NCBI GenBank assembly: GCA_030248225.1
Contig: JASANE010028402.1
Location: 1-64,000 of the forward strand
DNA length: 64,000 nt
Direction: 5' to 3'
Origin: Trileptium ribeirensis
Taxonomy: Eukaryota; Nematoda; Enoplea; Enoplida; Thoracostomopsidae
Shown: piece by piece, positions 11,557 to 24,963 of the stretch
Layout: each line of letters begins with the position of its first letter
How positions within the stretch are numbered: position 1 is the stretch's first letter
Notes under the pieces: generated by a model
Told to the model about the DNA's origin: nothing
Seen by the model: the letters and a program-made list of their open reading frames with translations, nothing else
The model's database searches: none
Position numbers and translations under genes: made by a program

Positions 11557-11715
11557 GTACTAGAGGATACTCTAAAAGTGTCGCTGGTTCCAGAGATGAA
11601 TGCAGCGATGGCGGTAGCTGGAGAACCCGCCAATAGATTATGGCAGCAATATTTAGATACTGAACTTCGAGGACAAAGTCGAGATGTAACTCAAATTCAT
11701 GCACAGCTGCAATCG
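11557..11715 (+). CDS. WDFY3: WDFY3 exon 1 of window
   Basis: The exon follows TATTTCAG and ends before GTTAGT. It has 53 codons and phase 0 at both ends. It reads VLEDTLKVSLVPEMNAAM and ends in a helical, Gln-rich stretch (THAQLQ-like). This region lies in the long alpha-helical part upstream of the PH-BEACH module. Assignment to the gene rests on phase compatibility with the next exon and on the conserved-looking PEMNAAMAVAG motif rather than on a domain I can name. In-frame stops lie shortly upstream of the acceptor, which supports this start. Confidence 0.75.
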
Positions 11716-14700
11716 GTTAGTGTGCTCGTTCAATTTTATTTCAATTCACATCTTGTAACCGTGTAATCATTTTTAATACGTATAATAGTGTTATGTTAGA
11801 AATGTGTAACAATGTTTGAATACCAAAGCACTGTACTTAGACTGGCCTTTTCAAACTAACAAAATTATATCTCGGACATGACCTAGGGATTCCCCAGCCG
11901 GAACTAGAATCGGTCATAAAACGGCAAATATGTGTTGTTTAGCGACTCACTACATTTATTGATATCTAGTAAGGATAAATTTAAACAATAATTATGGCGC
12001 CACAGGGGACAATTTGAGGATGTTTTAAGCAAAACTGGGAAAGGTCGTATATTTTTACCTCAATAGAAAATAAGTGGGCAATTTTTAGCCGCGTGGAAAA
12101 TAGCTTGGGGCAACGAACTGAGAAAATCTGGGGATACCTAATTGAAGAAATCAGGCTGGAGTTATATTTTGGAGACTAATTACTGCGTTCCACATGGCGA
12201 TTTTGGTACCCTCGCAAATCAACCAGTATCGGTCATATCAGTGCACTCCATGCAAAATTTTATGGTGTATGCTAGTACTTAACGAGATTCATTATCTACA
12301 GCCTGCATACATACATGTACACTTACAACATACAATATTTACAGTCTGCTTACATACATACAACATACATGCCAGTCTGCCAGACAATTACGTGATGAAT
12401 TATCTGCAGAGTTATTGTGTTACGTCGGTTTTTGGAATTAAGTTTACTGTAACATGACTGCTCTACTTGAATTAAGCCATCACGATTTTAATTAGTCCTA
12501 GTTTCGAGTGCTCCTCACCCCGTTAGTAATACGTTGCAGTAAGTTTAAGCTTCTCTGTGAAACTAACGTCTACTATACTTCGAACAAACATTTGCTTAAC
12601 GTAAAATTGTTAGAAGTTCGTGTGTGTAACACGGAGCATTTCGGTATAAATGGATTATAGTAATGAGTTAATAATTTAATTAAAAACAGCACGTCGTGGC
12701 TTCAGCTTTATAACCGTTGAACTGTGGATTGTCCAGTTCAAATTTGAAATGTGATCAAATCTGCCAACGGAGCACATTTTTACGTACTTCTTACAAGGTA
12801 TCTACTTTTATTTAAAAAGTACTATTTTATGCGTTAATGCGCTACCATATGTGTGGTTTCTGCATTCACTGAAATTTTTTTCAATCTGTGCGGGGTTTTC
12901 TAATTCTGAACTGGGGCGCGGGATTTGGCCAGGGAGCATTAACTGGTGCTCCAGCTTCGAAATCTATAAATTTTCAAAATTTAAAATGTTTCCGCTAAAA
13001 TATTTAATTAGTGGCTTCAGATACAGTGCAGAAAAGTCTCTAAAATCAACCGTTCAACCAATTTCTTTCTGAAATTAATCAAGTTTTAACTTCAGAAAGG
13101 TATCTTTAAAAATTTTATCAAAATTTTTATCTTAGCTAGGATGTTTTTACCGGAGGTAAGCCAAATATTGTGACATGTGCGCCCAAACTTGGGCACTTGT
13201 TTTTCGCAACGAGGCGCTGAAAATGGCACGGAGGCCCCACACCCCCGTTTTGGAAAGACTAGTAATCTAACTAACTAGAATTATTGATTTCTCAGTCGAG
13301 TAAAATGGGTTTAAGCAATTTTTCTTCCGAATATCGTGCGACTACCATCATGCTTTTAAAATGGACTCCTAAGCCGTGTTAAAATTTTGCTTTAACTTCA
13401 CCCAAAGTTGATTCGATACTAGTGTTATATTAATACGTACGCTTTGTTATTCCATGCTTCTGGACTAGATTGGGCCTCCTCCTATTCACCCACCCCTAAA
13501 GTTTGACCCCTCCCCTGATATATTTCCGACCCAAGGATTTTTGCTCGACAAGAAGATAATTAATACAGTAGTGACCATAGACATTTGATTTAAACAAGGA
13601 ATTATGACGTCAAAATAATCCATCGATTGCTTGAAAGTGATTGCAAGCTGTTTTCAGAACTGTAGGAAGTCGCTTTTGACTGAACTAAAAGTGAAAAGTA
13701 TTATCTGCGACCCACACTTGTTGGCCTGAGCACACAGTTGGGACTTTTTCGCACACCGTCCAAATCACTCTTGTTCACAAAATTTTCTCGTGGCCGTCCC
13801 CAATCACCGGAACCCCGCCATATTCAAAAATAATATGTGATTTATTAATGTCCCTAATTCTGTCTTCCCCAAAGGGGTGTGCGGGGCCCTGGCATTTTTG
13901 GCTCCCCCTAGGATGGCAAAAATTTTGGTCCCCCAGTAAAAACCTCCCCAGATGACTGACATAAAAAGTTTAAATTTGTTTTAAGAAAATCGTTTTCCGA
14001 AGTTAAAATTTGCATAATTTCAGCAAAAAAATTGGTTGAAAAGTTTGTTGTAACCTCAATAAAGACGTTTTTCCGGTTTCTGAGACTATTTATTAACAAT
14101 TTTAATTTTTTTCACTAAAAATATGAAATTTTGAATTTCCACCACCAGTTTGTCCCCAGTTCACACCCTCTGGCAAAATCCGTCGCTCCCGGATTCAAAC
14201 CATGACTGCCCCTGGTACTTCGCCTGAAAATATTTGAAGGCAGTCAAAGGTAACTGAAAAAGTGGATATATGTAGTATATAAAGCAAAATTTCATTCCCA
14301 GCTCCCTAATTTCCATCACTTTTCGACAAGCGGTAGACAGTCCATATTTTGGTTCTCCGGAATTTTCGATATAGCAACTGACCGGAATTTTCGTCGCTAT
14401 TTATGGGACGTCGCCACTGTAATATTATGAATACGTCATATTGCATTTTATGTTTATAGAAAATACAAAAAATTTCTGGTGGCCTGACAAGACTAGCATC
14501 CCGAAAAGCGCGACCTAATTCCGTAGTACGTCACGTGAATGTAGATTATAAAGTATGTCTATGTTTTATGTAAAAAATAAATTTTGGCGACTTATATCCT
14601 TGTGTGTCTCTGTTAGCTAATTTGTCATTTCGGTCAATGCTATGAAATTACTGTATACTGCAAATTGTTATTTTGGTGGCTTGGAGATGTTAAAATACCG

Positions 14701-17016
14701 TTTTTATTCTCTATAATTTAAATAAATTCTGAGCGATGCTTTAGTAACAATAATCTGTTTACCTTTTATATCTAAGTCATAGGTGTCGAAGGTCCGTCGG
14801 CGAAGAGGGGGAGGAATGTCTGCGGGAGGAGGTTTTCGGGGGGGGGTCGATTTCCCTCGCTTATTCCCCCGACTTGATGCCTATTGTATCTTAATAATGT
14901 TAGCGCGCCTCCAGGTGTGGGGAGGGGTGAGGTTCCGGAGCCTTCAGAATGTCTTTTGGAGGGGGTAGCCCCTCATTTGGTAGCATTGATCTAAGTATTG
15001 TAAGAAATAATCTTTGGGAGTGTGGTTTATAGTTTAAACAGTCAGCCATCTTCTTCTGTTACATTATCTGTTCCCATGGTATCAAATGTTGGTTCAAGGA
15101 TTGACAAATGTAGGCTTTGTGCATTTATTTCTTCTGACTTCTCATATTCGCAACTGAGACAAGCTAGGGTTCATTATAACCTCAGATACCGATTTTGTTT
15201 ACAAAGCCGGGCTAGATTAGTCCTTCTGAATGTGTTGCAATATCGTTATGTTTTTTCGTTTGTGGTATATTTCGTATTGTTTTGTAAATTAGCCTTCGTT
15301 CTACAAGTACGATCACGTTCTTGGGTTCGTCTATTGTACTTAATTTTTCAAAGGAGTATCTTTACCAGAAGTCTAGCCCGCGCTAACAGAAACTTAGTAC
15401 CACAGGCTGTATTCCGACAATGAAAGCTGCAGCTCTTGAGGTTATCAGATACACTTTTTAATATCGGATATTTTTAATAGTTGTATTTTAGATGCAATGA
15501 TTAATGCATTTTAGATGCGTTATTATCAACTGTCAACCTTTGTTTTTAAGGCTGTATATTTTTCTTACTTAAATAGTATTGAATCATTTTAGTTTTTGTG
15601 TAAGCCATTCTTAATGCCTTGCTACTTTTCTATTGTCTTTGTCTTAAATATCGGCATAGTGGTAATATATATCAGCTTATCAAGTATATTATTGGTAATT
15701 CTTGCAACCTCGAACGCCGTGTTTATTTGGCAGCTTACATACATCTTTATGGTTTCAGCTTTATATGCTGCTTATTTAGTTTTAAAGCATTCTAGCTAAT
15801 TGAACGTATGTGGTCAGCAAGCGTGTAGCAATAATTTCCATGTTCAAAAAATCATATTTTCTAAATCAGATTATAATGACTGTGAAGCTAAACGGTGTAA
15901 ATTTGGCGGCTAAAGTTATTCTATGGTGTATGTATTAAAATAAATTAGGTGTATTTGTGGGCCACTCGTATTGACTGGGCATATGATCCTCGTATACGTA
16001 TTTAAGGTGCTAGCACGTCCAGTGTATTATTAAGCTGTAGAATTTGTTCTAAAAGCAGAAGACATGGTATGTATGTATTTGCTTGACGGATGGATTTTTG
16101 AAAAAACTTTCATTAGAAATATAACATTACTCAGGTTTCTCTAATGCACATTGTCATTGTAGATCATATTTTAAAATATAACACCATTACGAAAATATCG
16201 GATCGAAAATACAGCCGCACACGGTCCTCTCATCCACAAATACGGCTTTCAACGCAACTTTCAGAGCAGCCGTTTCCGAGTTATGATTCAGAGCTTATGG
16301 CCCGTAAAAGTGAAATTTTCAACATTATCTACGATTTTCTCTTTTTTCTTAAGTGACGAACAGCCTTATTGGTTTATTGTGCTTCGTTGTTTATACCTGC
16401 AATGGCTGTCATTTGGCGTCAGAAATAGTCAAGCATTACCATTTTTCCAGTTTAGTAGGACCATAATTTTAATATGTACATATAGAATTTCGCGTGTTCC
16501 CTGTACGCCATGAACTAGGGTCGCTTTATTTTTGATCGCAGTGGAAGTAAGTTTAGAGTTTTCTGGCTAGTCCAAACTTTGGAAATTATAGCCGGAGGGC
16601 CCCCGGCTCACCTGCCGGGGGGTGCCGGATTTTGCCCGGGGGGGCCAATTTTTTGCCGGATTTTGTCACGTTTAGACGTTAATTTTTCTCAGCAGGGGCT
16701 TTGAGCCGGGGGTGCCCGAATTTTTGCCGGGTTGCAGCCGAAAATGCCTGGGCCCCCACTTTGGACTAGCCAGACTTTGTGGTTTGACATGTACGGAACA
16801 AAATCTGCGTGTTGGACTTAATAATATTTTTGGTTTATGATTCAATTTCTGAACCTTTTATGGACGTTAATAATCTCAAGTTAGTAGTACCTCAAAATTA
16901 TCAACCTTAAGAGGTAATTTAGCGTTTCCTTTGGAGAAGTTTTGGATATAGAAGATGTGTAGATTTTGGGATGCTTAGAACGCCTTTAACTTCCGAATGA
17001 CTGTTCTGTTTTCTAG
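11716..17016. other. WDFY3 intron (5.3 kb)
   Basis: Besides a short inverted-repeat element at 16563-16773 it holds AT-rich sequence, a run of CATACATA-type words at 12300-12375, a G-rich patch at 14790-14960 that could form quadruplexes, and sequence at 12850-13260 weakly resembling the giant-LTR hairpin block. Open frames up to 133 codons (15022-15423) show no family resemblance. Confidence 0.5.
16563..16773. mobile_element. Short inverted-repeat element (MITE-like), 211 bp
   Basis: The ends are CTGGCTAGTCCAAA and its inverse TTTGGACTAGCCAG, with a very C/G-rich interior of repeated GCCGG and GGGGG words. It has no coding capacity. No clear target duplication is visible. The terminal design resembles the element at 35649-36018. 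Confidence 0.7.
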
Positions 17017-17227
17017 ACATTGGACTTGTGGATGCGAGTACACGTATCGCTAATCAAAGAATACTTTCGTCTTCAATGTCACCAGTATATTCAGTGGCAC
17101 GAACACGTGGAACACTGGTGCATGACTGAGTGGAAATCCGTAGAAAATGAACTTATCCGCGAAAGAGGTCTTTGGGGCCCAAGTTGCAGCTCTGTGCTGG
17201 ATAAATGGACACTGGATACAACTGAAG
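17017..17227 (+). CDS. WDFY3: WDFY3 exon 2 of window, conserved pre-PH segment
   Basis: The exon lies between TTTTCTAG and GTACGC, enters in phase 0 and leaves after one base. It encodes TLDLWMRVHVSLIKEYFRLQ, then EWKSVENELIRERGLWGP and LDKWTLDTTEG. The last two stretches are among the most conserved in the WDFY3/blue cheese family, where they precede the PH-BEACH module and continue into a basic RMRKK motif, which is exactly what the next exon supplies. The reading of this exon is secure. Confidence 0.95.
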
Positions 17228-19090
17228 GTACGCTCCACTACAAAATGTGTGACTGAGACGTAGTTTGAAATAATTTTTTCTTTATAACCCTGGCTTCTCC
17301 ACAGATGGGTCCAATTTTTAGAGCTCATTCGTTCTTTCTTCTTTTCCCAAAAGTCAACTCTCAACATTACCAGGTATTTTTAGTCACGTCAAAAAGTCGT
17401 CGTGATAAGAAACTGTTTGAAAGATTGTTATTATTACTTTTATTTCGGCTATCGGTTAGTGAAATGATCGTGGTCTACTCTAAAAGACGCAACCTTCAAG
17501 TGACAAAAATTAAGCCAAAGCATCGGTGACATTATAAATTGTAGAAGCACGATACAACACGATAAAATGCAATATCTTGGTCCTCACGACAAATTAAGAG
17601 CGTGTTTGACCCAGGGTATTTTGAAGGTTGAAGTTGATGTTCCGGCTGGTTAATACTTTTGTAATAATGTTTTGGCAGTGCGGAGAGGATTTAATGTTCT
17701 TTTTTTGACATACAGTCAGCGATATGGGGTTAAGTATTATTACGGCATTATTTTTGATTTTTACGCTACAATGGATGTAATATTTTAACTGTGTTATTCA
17801 AATATATTACACTACTTAGTGAGCTTATTTCTCTGGCGTCTTCACGGAAGGGGTAAGCAACCCAGATATTTTGGCCTCCTAAGGCGCTCCCTATGCAGCA
17901 CCGTGTGGTTATTGGCTTCCCCATTTTAATCCTCCCTGATGTACTTTTGCGCCACTAAAAATAAGACTATCTCTGCGGGGTATAAAATATGTAAACTGTT
18001 TTCAATATGCTCGCTGTAACTTTCTTTAAATATTTCTACAGTTTTGTTGTAGTCACTAAAACGTCGTTCAACGAGTCGCACAAAACTATTGGCGTTACTT
18101 ACTGCCAGAACAAAACTTTTATTAGAACTTTGAAATTCTCAGTGTATCAGCGCTTGGTCTGTCTACAGCATTTCGAAAAGTGGCGGATTTTAGGTGGCCG
18201 TCACATTTATACTGTGGATAAATTTCAAAGCAAGGGAACCAAACTTTGTTCCATGTGACACATCATACATGTAGACGCTCCGAGGTCACAGGTAGCCGAG
18301 GGGGGCGGTCGGATTGGGGGTCATCCTCCAGGGGGTGCTGAAAAAAGTTGACGACCTCTCCCTCTAAGTCGAAGACCCATATTTCATGATTTTACCCACA
18401 TTTCTGCCTATTTTCATCCTATTTTTACCAAGTTCGCTAAAATTTTCCGCTAGCGTTCGTCTCGGCGAAGGGGTTGCGGAGCACCACCGGGGTGTACGGG
18501 GTACCTTCGGGTACGTGGGTGCTACGAGGTACCATGGGGGGTAGCCCTCATTGAATCCATGCTTCGGCATCTATGCTGGTACGTATTACCATATTTTCAA
18601 ATACATTTAGCTGTCCTATAAATATTTTAGAACTATAAAGCAACTTTAAGCTTTGGAAGAAGTAGTAACTATATACTGTTTAAAAAATTGTATACAGAAA
18701 GTATAAAATTAGGATAATTAATAAATTAACTATGCCTTTAGTTGAACTGTGTTGCCTCGATAGGTGGGGACGAACATGGTAGATTTGGAAACCGTCCACG
18801 ACCCACCACTTTAGACAGGCGACAGTGCGTGTATGCATAATATTAACTCTGCTAAATGTTTCAATGTTGTAAATATTTCTCATTAAAAATCGTTATATGT
18901 TTAAACATTTTAGTGCATAATGTATTAATCAACATTTACCATGATAGTAAACGCATTATTATTTGGAACACACTGGTTATATAATTGTAGGTCCAACATT
19001 GTAGACAAAACTAGTACACCATTCTTAAAGTAGTAATATGTTTATGTATTATGTTTTTAGCTTAATAATAATCTAAAAATTTCATTCTAG
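17228..19090. other. WDFY3 intron (1.9 kb)
   Basis: It contains the dispersed repeat at 17905-18270 and a GC-rich low-complexity region at 18280-18560 with runs of G and repeated GGTACC words. Similar GC-rich stretches occur at 21420-21500 and 37140-37390 and may be one degraded family. The rest is unremarkable AT-rich DNA. Confidence 0.5.
17905..18270 (+). repeat. Dispersed repeat of about 365 bp, copy A
   Basis: This stretch matches the reverse complement of 24597-24963 along most of its length. Shared words include CCCCATTTTAATCCTCCCT, TACTTTTGCGCCAC and TTTAAATATTTCTACAGTTT. It is non-coding. The ends (GTTATTGG at one side, ATGTGxCACATCATA at the other) do not form obvious inverted repeats, so I cannot name the superfamily. 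Confidence 0.75.
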
Positions 19091-19179
19091 GTCCAGCGAG
19101 AATGCGAAAGAAAACGATTCGAAACGATGTATTTTACGTAAATTATCCGTATCGTCCAACATTGGAACTACCCGAAAAT
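19091..19179 (+). CDS. WDFY3: WDFY3 exon 3 of window
   Basis: The acceptor is TTCTAG and the donor GTTAGT. Two bases complete the split glycine codon from exon 2, giving EGPARMRKKTIRNDVFYVNY followed by PYRPTLELPEN. The RMRKK..RND.FY..YPY pattern is a known conserved run of WDFY3 proteins. The exon ends in phase 0. Confidence 0.95.
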
Positions 19180-20824
19180 GTTAGTTTTTCTTAAGATTCG
19201 TTCAAACTTTAGAATTTCAAGCTTAAAATTTAGAACTTGAAATCTGAAAAGAATTTATTCAACATTTCAACAGAATTTTCCTATTTTTGGTGTAAATCAA
19301 AGTAATCGCGACGTTTGAGGACCACTCAGAGTTTGTTTCTCGCCAGTCGTTGACGAAGATGCTTTAGCTGTGGTATTTTATTTCATGATATGTGAAACTA
19401 AAATTTTAAGACAGAAAATTTGACTTCATATTGCGACTGACAGCTTGTTTATAATCTGAAAAACATTTAAGAGGATTTTAGATTCTTACTTGATCAGTTG
19501 AGGGCATGTTGTTGGTCAAATTTCAAAACATCAAAAATGGTATTTTATATAAAACATCTTTGAAATCATCTTTTAGCTGTAATTAGCTGATGTTGCTCTC
19601 CCCATTTGCTGGAAATTTCGATGGGGCGGTGCATGACTGCCAGGAACACAAAATTTCGGCAGGCGGGAATGAACGGGGGTATCCGTTTTTGCTAGTGGGC
19701 AGCGAAAGATGTCAGAGCCCTCCCAACCCCACTCACAGTTCGCAGAGCCCATGTATCTTTTGGGCAAGTTTCTGTATATTTGCATTGACACAACACATTT
19801 ACAGCCATTGTGTTACAGCTAATGTCGTACGTTACGTTCTTACGTAGGGGATGCTATGGGGAAGTTTCATTGGTCTGTTAGAGAGGCAGAGCTAAACTCC
19901 TACGCCACTTGTACCATACTTTAGGGCAGTCGCTACACCTTGCGGACCAGCGCCCTCTGTCACTTTTGAGAGCTCAGTACAGTTTCGTCAGATTATTTTG
20001 TTGTTGCGCAAATTTTCGATACAATTGAAAAAATGGTAAAATAGTGACCGTGCGTTTTGATTTTGCAGCAGTGTGGTTTCTCGCATTTTCCATTAAGCAT
20101 CAGTCCCGTATTTTGATGAAAGTGTTGTCATATATTGGGCTCCAGATCCAGTTTTAATAAAATTTTTTGAAGATTATCGGGCGGCAGAATGAGTGACGCA
20201 AACAACGACTACGTTGTGACTAGTTAGACGGAATTGTTTTTCCTAGTTATGTTTCACCTTCTGGCTTGTCCATAGCTCTTATCGAACTGGGGGTCATGAA
20301 ACGTTGGTTGGCAACTCTAATAACATGAACTTGTTTTCGAGCTTTTCGAGGCTAAAAGTCGAAAAGAAAGGCGTAAAAGCTGCGAAAACTGTAAAAAAAT
20401 TTCGACCATTTTTGGTACTAAAAATCTAAGTTGTTGACAATTTTCGAGGGAGTGGGGATTCTGGCCAGACGCCCTCTCCCCCCCTTGGAATGCTACCTAT
20501 CTTATGTTGCATAGCTTTCAGGGTAAAATTTTTCATTCTATTTCCCAGGTGTATTTTCCAATAAAAAGCATTTTATGCTAAATATGTATATTTTAGAAGT
20601 TACAGTCTTCTATGATAATGTATTATCTAGGTATCATATTAACTTAACGTTGCTCATCGAAATTATTACGACAAAGTGTTATCTGGTGAACATTACGACT
20701 AACAGTTCTCCTTTGGTGCTGTAAAATATGTTCAAAATATTTAATTTTTCGAGACAGCGACGACTAAACCTATAATGGGCCGCTGTTTTGCATTGCGAAT
20801 TTTAGCAGTACATCCGCATTTTAG
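19180..20824. other. WDFY3 intron (1.6 kb)
   Basis: Nothing specific is recognised. A G-rich piece at 19600-19760 and a C-rich piece at 20455-20490 stand out from AT-rich sequence. No frame resembles a known protein. Confidence 0.45.
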
Positions 20825-20987
20825 CGTCCACTCAAATACAAGGTAGCTGTGTGTCGCGATAGTAAACTGTACTACGAGAAAATGAAGGCAAGACGACCCA
20901 AACCGTTCGACAGTCGCATTATCGATGCTAGTCTTACCCTTGCAACGCCATGCGACGACAAGCCTGTGATATTAAAAGACCTAAAAG
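20825..20987 (+). CDS. WDFY3: WDFY3 exon 4 of window
   Basis: I place the acceptor at CATTTTAG before CGTCCACTC rather than at the AG 18 bases further in, because the longer form adds RPLKYK, matching the basic RYR-type run that precedes DSK.YY in vertebrate WDFY3. The exon reads RPLKYKVAVCRDSKLYYEKM and continues to DKPVILKDLK. It leaves after one base at GTGTGT. The stretch is less conserved than exons 2-3, as expected for the start of the disordered linker. Confidence 0.88.
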
Positions 20988-21773
20988 GTGTGTTAGTATG
21001 CGCTGGATGCGCTGCGACAACTTGTGTGACATTGATAATGATTCATAATCTTGATTGTTCTTGTCTCGTAGTATACAAAAAGTTGAAGTTACTGTTCAGC
21101 GTTTAGGACTATAATGACCTCTGCAGTGTTCATAAGCTGGGCAGTCCACGACACGGTGGCGTTTCCAGAATTTCGATCCTGTCGCTTAGGCCATGCCGCC
21201 AGGTAAATTTTGGAGTCACCCAGGTCAACTAGTCGAGTATTTAGCCGGGTTTCTAATCTAGAAACATTCCTCATTGGCCCCGCGTAACCCATAACAGAAA
21301 CCTGCCTCTTACCCTAAAATTTTCGTTCTTTACTCTCACAATAATTGTCGTTTTCCCGTCGTTAACATAGCACAATTCATGCGATTTTCTGCATTTTCCT
21401 AAAATTTCTGCCGCACCTTTGGCGCGCGCGAGGCCCCAGAGTAGGGTAGGTATGTATAAGGGGGGAGGGGTGGTCCGACCCTAACGTAGTAACCTTTATA
21501 GATATTTAGGATGTATACGATATTTACAAAATTCGCGGGCTTATCCCCTTAAAAGCGTCATCTTGGTAGATGTCAGAGTTGACCCCTCCGTCTCTGATCT
21601 TTAATTTCAGATGCTAAACAATTCCGTTATAAAACTATTGTTTAACTAAATTGGTGAGTAAACAAAAGGGCTTCCCAGGTGCGATAACAGAAACGGTGGA
21701 ATACAAATTTTGCTGTTTTACGATAAATTTTATAAAATTATTTGACAGATTTGTCTTGCACACACTAACATAA
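20988..21773. other. WDFY3 intron 4, left part before the solo LTR
   Basis: Mostly unremarkable sequence, with a GC-rich patch at 21420-21490. It ends at the target duplication ATAA (21770-21773) of the solo LTR. Confidence 0.5.
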
Positions 21774-23594
21774 TGTAATCGACGTGACGCTGCTGCATTG
21801 CACACTTCCAACGTAATGCCCATACGACACCGGCGATCATAACCGCAAAGGCGGGTCTAATGGACGTAATTTTTCTCGGCGGGTGCCAGGAAGCTACGGA
21901 GCTTAGCTAGCCGCAGGAGCGCTTCACAGGATGTGTTCTGATCCTGCCGGACGGTTTCACGCGTAGTCTAGGCGGTACTACTTTTGAGATCCCTAGGGAT
22001 GTTGGCTCCGTCACCTGCTCACAGGCCAAAGAGACCATACCACTATTCCCTATCATCGTTCCACCTAGAAGTGTCAAGGTGACGATCTATTAATTTATTT
22101 TTGATCTGCGTTTTTGTGGACTTGCGGTCTGCGTTTTTGTCATTATTTATTGATAAGCCAATCGCACATACACATATAGTGCCGCATTACTGTTAAGGTA
22201 ATACGACAACGAACAAGGTAATATTATAGTGATTAATCCATGTCGTAGGTCTGTGTACGTTATAACCACGGTTCGGGCTGGGATTTCATTATCGGGGTCC
22301 CCGCCCTCTTAATCGAACGCTCACATTCCTGGGGATCAGATCAAATTTTTTATTAATCGCTGCCAGGTCTTTCGACGACGGCTGCGCTTACACTACTCAA
22401 TACTGGACTAGGGCAACAATTAGTGAGAAATCGCGCGACGGTCAGTTATCGGGAGGCGTCAAAATGACAACTGCTCGCTCGACGCTAAGGTAAAACGCTG
22501 GTTAGCTGGTTCGGGTAAGCTAAGGGAGGTTAAAGTCAATCAGCAGATCATCGGAACCGAAAGTACGCTTCAACGACGCACAAAGGACAGCGGGAGTTAA
22601 TACTGTTTCAAGTTTGCTCATCCTACTCTACATCGAATCAGACAGTAACGGTACACCATAAGGACATACGATATAGTACAAGGTACAATAATGGTACAAT
22701 ATAGAACAAAGCAATAACAATAACTTCAAATTAATGGTAACAATATATACATATATGTACAATGCAACGGATAAGGTGCGACTCCTAAAATGGTTCGACT
22801 CATTCGAATGACTGGACATGAAGTGGTATACGTATCTACAAAAAATCATGCAGGGAACTTTTTAAACGGCAAACGGTGTTGGCGGTCGCTGTTCTCAAAC
22901 TTATCTGATGGCCAGTTCTGCGGGACTAAGAATGCCTAGTGTGACTGGGTAAGGGTGCCAAAACGGCAAAATTCAGTATATACCTAATAAGGAACAGAGG
23001 TGTGGCTATTGACTTGAAGGGAAAGCAAAAAGTGAGGTTGCTTGACATCCACTAACGATCGTTTGTGACGGGGTTCCCTATATCCTCCGCGATCTGAAAA
23101 CCGATTTTTAATTTTCAATTTATAGGTCCCGGTAAAAGTAGATTTGGGCCTAATTTTCCAAATATTGAGATATTCCTAAAAATGGCGATTTCCTGAAAGT
23201 CTCGATTACTTTTGATATACATATACACATGTAACGCCTAATTGACAAAGAGTTAAGGGTTAGAGGCGTTGCTTCTTTCTTTAATTTATATCATCGAAAT
23301 TGTTGGAATACGGCTTAATGGCTCAAGCACATAACCTAGAGAAGTTTTAGGGAACTTAAGGACCATTTCGGATCCATATATTCGTTAGCGCGCCATATAC
23401 ACATTTCATATCCAACTTTGCAAATAAGGATATTCGCACTAGCGTAATAATTCGTTGGGCGGAAACGCTATATACGGGTCGTCAAAAATTGTTTTGTTGG
23501 GTCATTCTATGTGTGACAATTTGCACAGAGGCTGGATTTGACATATAATTTTGATTTTTGAGGCCAGGTCACCGGTTCTTTCAAAAATTGATCC

Positions 23595-23612
23595 GTCGGG
23601 TCAGGACCCGAC
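23595..23612. other. Conserved hairpin inside the solo LTR
   Basis: GTCGGGTCAGGACCCGAC is a perfect 8-bp stem with a 2-base loop. Compared with the hairpin at 4774-4789 the C:G pair next to the loop-proximal pair is T:A here, a compensated change. Confidence 0.6.
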
Positions 23613-24596
23613 AGAACCGACATTTTAATAAAATTTGTACAAACAATGTCTACGAAAAAAAGCTCTGGTAAAGTTGAAATTGCAGTCGCAGCGGCCGCGT
23701 ATCGGCGCTTCGAGACTTCGATAGGGTCGTGCTGCATTGATTAAATATAAACAGAGGGAGATAACGAAGGAAAATAGTGCTCTGACTGCAAAACTCTATC
23801 TGAAAATACATTATGAAACTAAACCTATTCAGCTTAGAGTTACTGCGTACATTTGTGTAAAAAAACTTGAGCGGCTTTTGCGCTGCTGGGGATTAAATTT
23901 GTTATAATTTTGAACGTGCTATGCCTTTGCTGGGCTCAATAAGTCACATGGAAGGCTTGACGGGTCTCCATTTGTAAAATAAAATCTTCAAAATTCCTGA
24001 ACGGAATTTTGAGTTATAAGCGATTAAAATTTTGGGTCACCGGGCAAGCGAACCTGGTTGAGTTCCTTTAACCTAAGTTAGCAAAATTCCTTGAGACAAT
24101 ATGTCAAACTTAAACTCAACGTGGGGTCGTCCCATTTTGAATCAAGGGGCTCATGAAGCCGATAAGATATTAATAAATTTTATAATTCTACTCGATAAGT
24201 TGAGTCCCTACTTAGAACCTAGTAAAATTTCAGCAAAATTTCCGGAGAGAATTTTGCACAAGATAATTTTATTTACCTTCGGTACCGATGAACAAATGTT
24301 GAGGGTACAGTTTCGTAAATATATGCATACAGCAAAGTGTATACGTAAAATTGTGAACAAAGTCACTTAATCTTACTCGAGATCAGAAAGTTGGCTAAGG
24401 ATGGTACGTTTTGTCTTAAAATGCATGTCAATAAATGGTTTATTTAATCTCTGTTGACTCATTTTCCAATTTTAACTCATAACTCAACTCAGGTATCATG
24501 TAAAATTCGCGACTGTCGTGATTTGTTTGTGCCTTAACTCGTGACCGAGGAGCTTTACAATGGCTTAATAATGCATAATGATAACTTATTAGATGT

Positions 24597-24963
24597 TATT
24601 ATGATGTGCCACATAGAACAAAATTTTGTCCCTTGCTTTGAAATTTCTCCGCAGAATAAACGTGGCGCTCCTAAACTCCGCCACTGTAAGACAAGCTGTA
24701 TACCGGCCAGGCGCTGATACACTGAAAATTTCAAAGTTCTATTATGAAAGTTTTGTCTTGTGGGTAAGCAACGGCAATATTTTTGTATGATTCGTTGAAT
24801 TACTTTTTTGTGACTACAACAAAACTGTAGAAATATTTAAAGAAAGTTACAGCCGGCATATTGAATACAGTTTGCATATTTTACACCCCGCAGAGATAGT
24901 CTTATTTTTGGTGGCGCAAAAGTACATGAGGGAGGATTAAATGGGGAAACCAATAACAAATAG
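24597..24963 (-). repeat. Dispersed repeat of about 365 bp, copy B, inserted in the solo LTR
   Basis: This is the inverted counterpart of 17905-18270. The corresponding position in the LTR at 2669-10304 lacks it, so it appears to be a later insertion into this LTR. It is non-coding. Confidence 0.7.

Noticed and set aside
15022..15423. A 133-codon plus-strand frame in intron 1, and a possible 68-base exon within it
   Set aside because: The length of the exon-like part is not a multiple of three, while the flanking exons are both phase 0, and the rest is hydrophobic noise.
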